Assembly (NCBI GenBank): GCA_964019165.1
Contig: OZ025267.1
Span: forward strand, 7,440,148-7,504,147
Reading direction: 5' to 3'
Source: Mastigias papua
Taxonomy: Eukaryota; Cnidaria; Scyphozoa; Rhizostomeae; Mastigiidae
Length of the DNA: 64,000 bases
The notes under the pieces are model-generated. The model saw only the letters and a list, made by a program, of their open reading frames with translations, was not told the origin of the DNA and made no database searches. This document shows positions 60,787-64,000 of the stretch, one piece after another; the stretch's first letter is position 1; every line of letters starts with the position of its first letter. The position numbers and the translations under genes are program-made.

Positions 60787-62727
60787 TTCACAAGGCAATA
60801 AGCAGCAGCAGAAGAAACGTTAGAAACTTGCCGTGCTATGCATGCAAACTTGCTACCCTGTTAAGAAAGTGGAATGAAAATTGGCAGCAGTCATTCTACT
60901 GCATAAAGAGTTATACACCTAATCGTTGTATCACGAAAAACACAAGGACATATCCCTTATACTAGAGAAGGTAGATGAGCGAGAAAGAATGAGTCAGTTG
61001 CTGTGAAACGAGACAGTCAAGGTACTCTAGTATTCATACTATCTTCTCGGATGTAGGATGGTGCAAGGGCACTCTATCTTTAGATTTAGAATTATACAAC
61101 GTTAGAACATTCATGAACCAAATTTATACCGTTTGCTACCTTGAAATCTAGCATTATGACCTTCAGTAGGCCTACAGACTTGTTAGATTAGTCAGTTGAA
61201 CTTAAGGAGGACGTGTTGTTTGGTGACTCTGTAAACCATTAATGGCTTGGAGAAGACTAGTTAGGTTATAACTTCTACATTTTGTATGTAAGTGTCGGAA
61301 GCAACCGATCCGTCATGATCTAGGACTATAATGGGTCTGAAGGTATTAACAGACTGGATGCCTGTGATGATTAATTATAAGAACCCCAAAACATTCAGCT
61401 TCCAGCCTTGAGCTCTGAAGCACTGGGATATATTTCAGGATTATTTAGACAAGCCTGACTCAGATTCATCTTTGTGCATAAAGAAAGAAGTTTCTGTCGT
61501 TTGACCAGTGAACAGCGGTTCAGGAAGGACATCTGGCATTACAGGTAAACAGCGCGGTGCCCTATGTCGGACATCCGTTGAAATTGTATTCATTGGTTTT
61601 GATTTATGCTCCTCGTTGTAAATGAACGTATTTTTTCTGGGCTACTGTTGTGAGTAATGATTTTTTCCACAGTAGCAAATCTGCTTTTTGGTCTAGAACA
61701 AACTGTATTCCTGTCAGCCATTCATGGTTAGTCTGTGAATATTGCATCATAGACGAAAAATTAAACACTAGAACTTTGTGAATCTGCCTGAATCAGTTTT
61801 CGAAATACGATAGGATTAGAAAATTCATGTTTGTCACAAATTAAGAAATGATAACCTAAAGTGAAATTTGATAAAGCAATAGCTAAGATACAGTTCTCTA
61901 ATGTCTCCTGCCATTGGGGAAGAGATGGTTTTGTAAAAAGTGTGTTTAGTACCAAAGAGCAAGTGGTTGAATGAAGAAGAACATGTTATTGTTAAGTTAT
62001 ATAAGTATCAATCTCGACTTTTTTTGATGATAGTGTAGTTTGAACCACCTATGCCAGAGATGAGGTTCCAGGTGCAGAATGATTTGTTGGTTTTTCAGTC
62101 ATGGCCTGTTTCTTTCAATGAATATCAGAATTTTTGACTACTTCAATCTCTCTTCATCATGGCATGTGCGAAATATTTCATCAATTTGACAGCCAGTTTA
62201 TTAGGCAATCTTTGTATTTTCTTTTGAGGTGGCAGCACTTTCCACATAGCAATACCATTCGCCCTCAATAGGTGGCAATAACTACAGTTGGACTCAGCAA
62301 TTTTCTTCTATTTTACGTAGGGTATCCCAGATACTAGTGTCTTAGCACAGTATCAAAGATTAACTTCTGCAGCGGTTTTTTCATTTAAAATTTGAACACC
62401 TATTTGATATCATGGCATGGACCCTATAAGTTTATCAACGACTTTTATACCTGGCATGTTATTACTTGTAGCTTGAATTTGTGTACTTGGCTCCTTATTG
62501 GTAATAGGAATCTGTTGGATAGAGGCGATTGCTGTTCACCTTTAGCAATCCTACATCATTTTTACCCTGTTTGAACCCAAAGTAACTTTATTTGTCGTGT
62601 TTGAGCGGTCTGTAAGGGCATGATCTAAATAGAGACATGAAATATGGGCCCTCAAAGTTGACCGTGTAATAATTAGTTAAAGGTAATGAAAGGTAGTGTT
62701 GTGCAAACGTCTTTTATGAGAATATAG

Positions 62728-64000
62728 TATATAAGAATATCGCAGCTGAACGTTGTATCACTTAGAAAACATAAGATAGAAGTAGCGAAATTACTGCACG
62801 ACTATCAATTAGATATTCTGGGCCTCAATGAAACCAGGTTGTCAAAAGACACATGCGACAATGAGGTTTCAATAGAGGGATATGATATCCATAGGCATGA
62901 TAGGGACAGCTCAGGCGGTGGCGTAGCTTTTTATGTAAAAGATACCCTTGCCTATCATAAAAGAGATGACATAAAAGATCCAAACCTAGAAATTATAGGT
63001 ATTGAAATTGACCCCAAACATGCTAAGAGCTACATTGTGCTATGTTGGTATCGCCCGCCTACCGAGAATACTGACATTAATACCTTCGAAGCTTTAGCCA
63101 GAATTATTCGAAAGCTAGATACAGAAGGCAAAGAAATTATTCTCACTGGCGATACCAACTGTGATTACAAAAAACCAAAAGACTGTAACACAAGAAAGCT
63201 GAAAGCTCTTTACTCTGAATTTCAGTTCGAACAGCTCATCACAGATTTCACTAGGGTAGCTACCAAAACGAGTTCTAATGGAGAAACAAGTACAACTAAA
63301 ACGGTTATTGATCACTTCTCGACCAATAGACCCAATCTTATTTCCTCCTCTGGTGTAATAAAAATTGGCATGACAGATCATTACATGGTTTTTGGCATTA
63401 GAAAACTTAATGCCAATCTCTCTTTCATTCGGAAAGAAATTAAGACTGAATCCCGCAACATGAAAAACTATAACAGGGAAGCCTTTCTTCTTGACCTCCA
63501 AACTATTGATTGGGAAATGATCATATCCACCGCCGGGGATGAGCCTAATGCCATGGCAAACAAATTCTGCGATATTTTTCACTCGATCTTAGATATGCAT
63601 GCACCGCTAAAAATAAGAAAAAATACAGTGAAACATGCACCCTCACCCTGGATAACTCCCCGTATCAGAAATATGATACATGAGAGAGATCGGACTAAGA
63701 AACAAGCTGAAAAAGATCGTTCGTTATGGCCTAAGTATAAACGCCTAAGAAATAAAGTAACTAGTGAACTCCGAAGAGCTGTTGAATGCTACTTCTGCAA
63801 TTTGATTGACGAAAATTCAAATAACCCGAAGGAGATGTGGAAAACGATTAACAGAGTATTGAACAAAAGTCAATGTTCCACGACTCCTAGATCCGTCATG
63901 TATGAGGGTCAACCAATTGAAAAGCAGAAAGGAATTGCGGAAGCATTTAATAACCATTTCACAATGATAGGCTCTAAACTTGCTGAAAAAATCGAAATTA
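62728..64000 (+). CDS. LINE ORF2, apurinic-endonuclease domain, open through the window end
   Basis: The frame is open from the TAG at 62725-62727 to base 64000 (424 codons). It starts at the endonuclease (QLNVVSLRKHKIEVAKLL), with catalytic-type motifs LGLNETRLS, GYDIHRHDRDSSGGGVAFYV, LCWYRPP, ILTGDTNCD (usually GDFN), ITDFTRV and IGMTDHYMVF (usually SDH). A basic linker region with PWITPRIRNMIHERDRTKKQ and NNPKEMWKTINRVLNKSQ leads to the reverse transcriptase, which lies beyond the window. No stop or frameshift was found, so the copy is young. There is no ATG before the endonuclease and no ORF1 upstream, so the element is 5' truncated at the ORF2 start. The motif spelling is L2/CR1-like, but the clade is not certain. 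Confidence 0.85.

Larger units (their letters stand above)
56285..62727. other. TMEM33 3' flank and intergenic DNA with no recognised gene
   Basis: Only short open frames occur. Recognisable content is a SINE at 56470-56698, a small TIR element at 58745-58944 and a promoter-like patch near 60496-60786. Possible poly(A) hexamers for TMEM33 include ATTAAA near 57186 and AATAAA near 58056; I cannot choose between them. Confidence 0.45.

Noticed and set aside
63115..63582. 155-residue minus-strand open frame
   Set aside because: Lies opposite the LINE ORF2 endonuclease, whose plus-strand motifs are clear; it is a shadow frame.

Overview
The window is nuclear DNA of an intron-rich animal. Two conserved genes can be rebuilt exon by exon with GT-AG introns and matching phases. 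The base composition is AT-rich, long (AT)n arrays lie in introns, and transposon remnants are everywhere: non-LTR LINE fragments, a Penelope-like retroelement, tRNA-derived SINEs, pogo-like and other terminal-inverted-repeat (TIR) elements. The repeat mix suits an aquatic invertebrate (cnidarian-like is a guess), but nothing here fixes the phylum.

Layout. Positions 1346-28513 (+) carry the last 17 coding exons of DIS3 (Rrp44), the catalytic 3'-5' exoribonuclease of the RNA exosome; its PIN domain and first cold-shock domain lie before the window. The DIS3 introns hold a pogo-like element, LINE pieces, SINEs, small TIR elements, a minisatellite and, in the sense orientation, a Penelope-like 3' end carrying a hammerhead ribozyme motif. 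Positions 29221-30030 (-) hold a 269-residue open frame of unknown function, convergent with DIS3. Positions 30031-46091 are mostly intergenic, with TIR elements, LINE 3' ends, a second, antisense Penelope/hammerhead copy and a few coding-like open segments I could not identify. Positions 46092-56284 (+) carry a complete nine-exon TMEM33 gene (246 residues), with a TIR element ending about 135 bp before its start codon. Positions 56285-62727 look intergenic (one SINE, one small TIR element, a possible promoter-like patch). From 62728 to the window end an uninterrupted reading frame encodes the endonuclease part of a LINE ORF2.

DIS3 and TMEM33 are housekeeping genes with no evident joint role; the neighbourhood is chiefly informative about mobile elements. 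The observation most worth testing is the pair of perfectly matching 41-nt type I hammerhead motifs, one of which sits in a DIS3 intron in the transcribed orientation.
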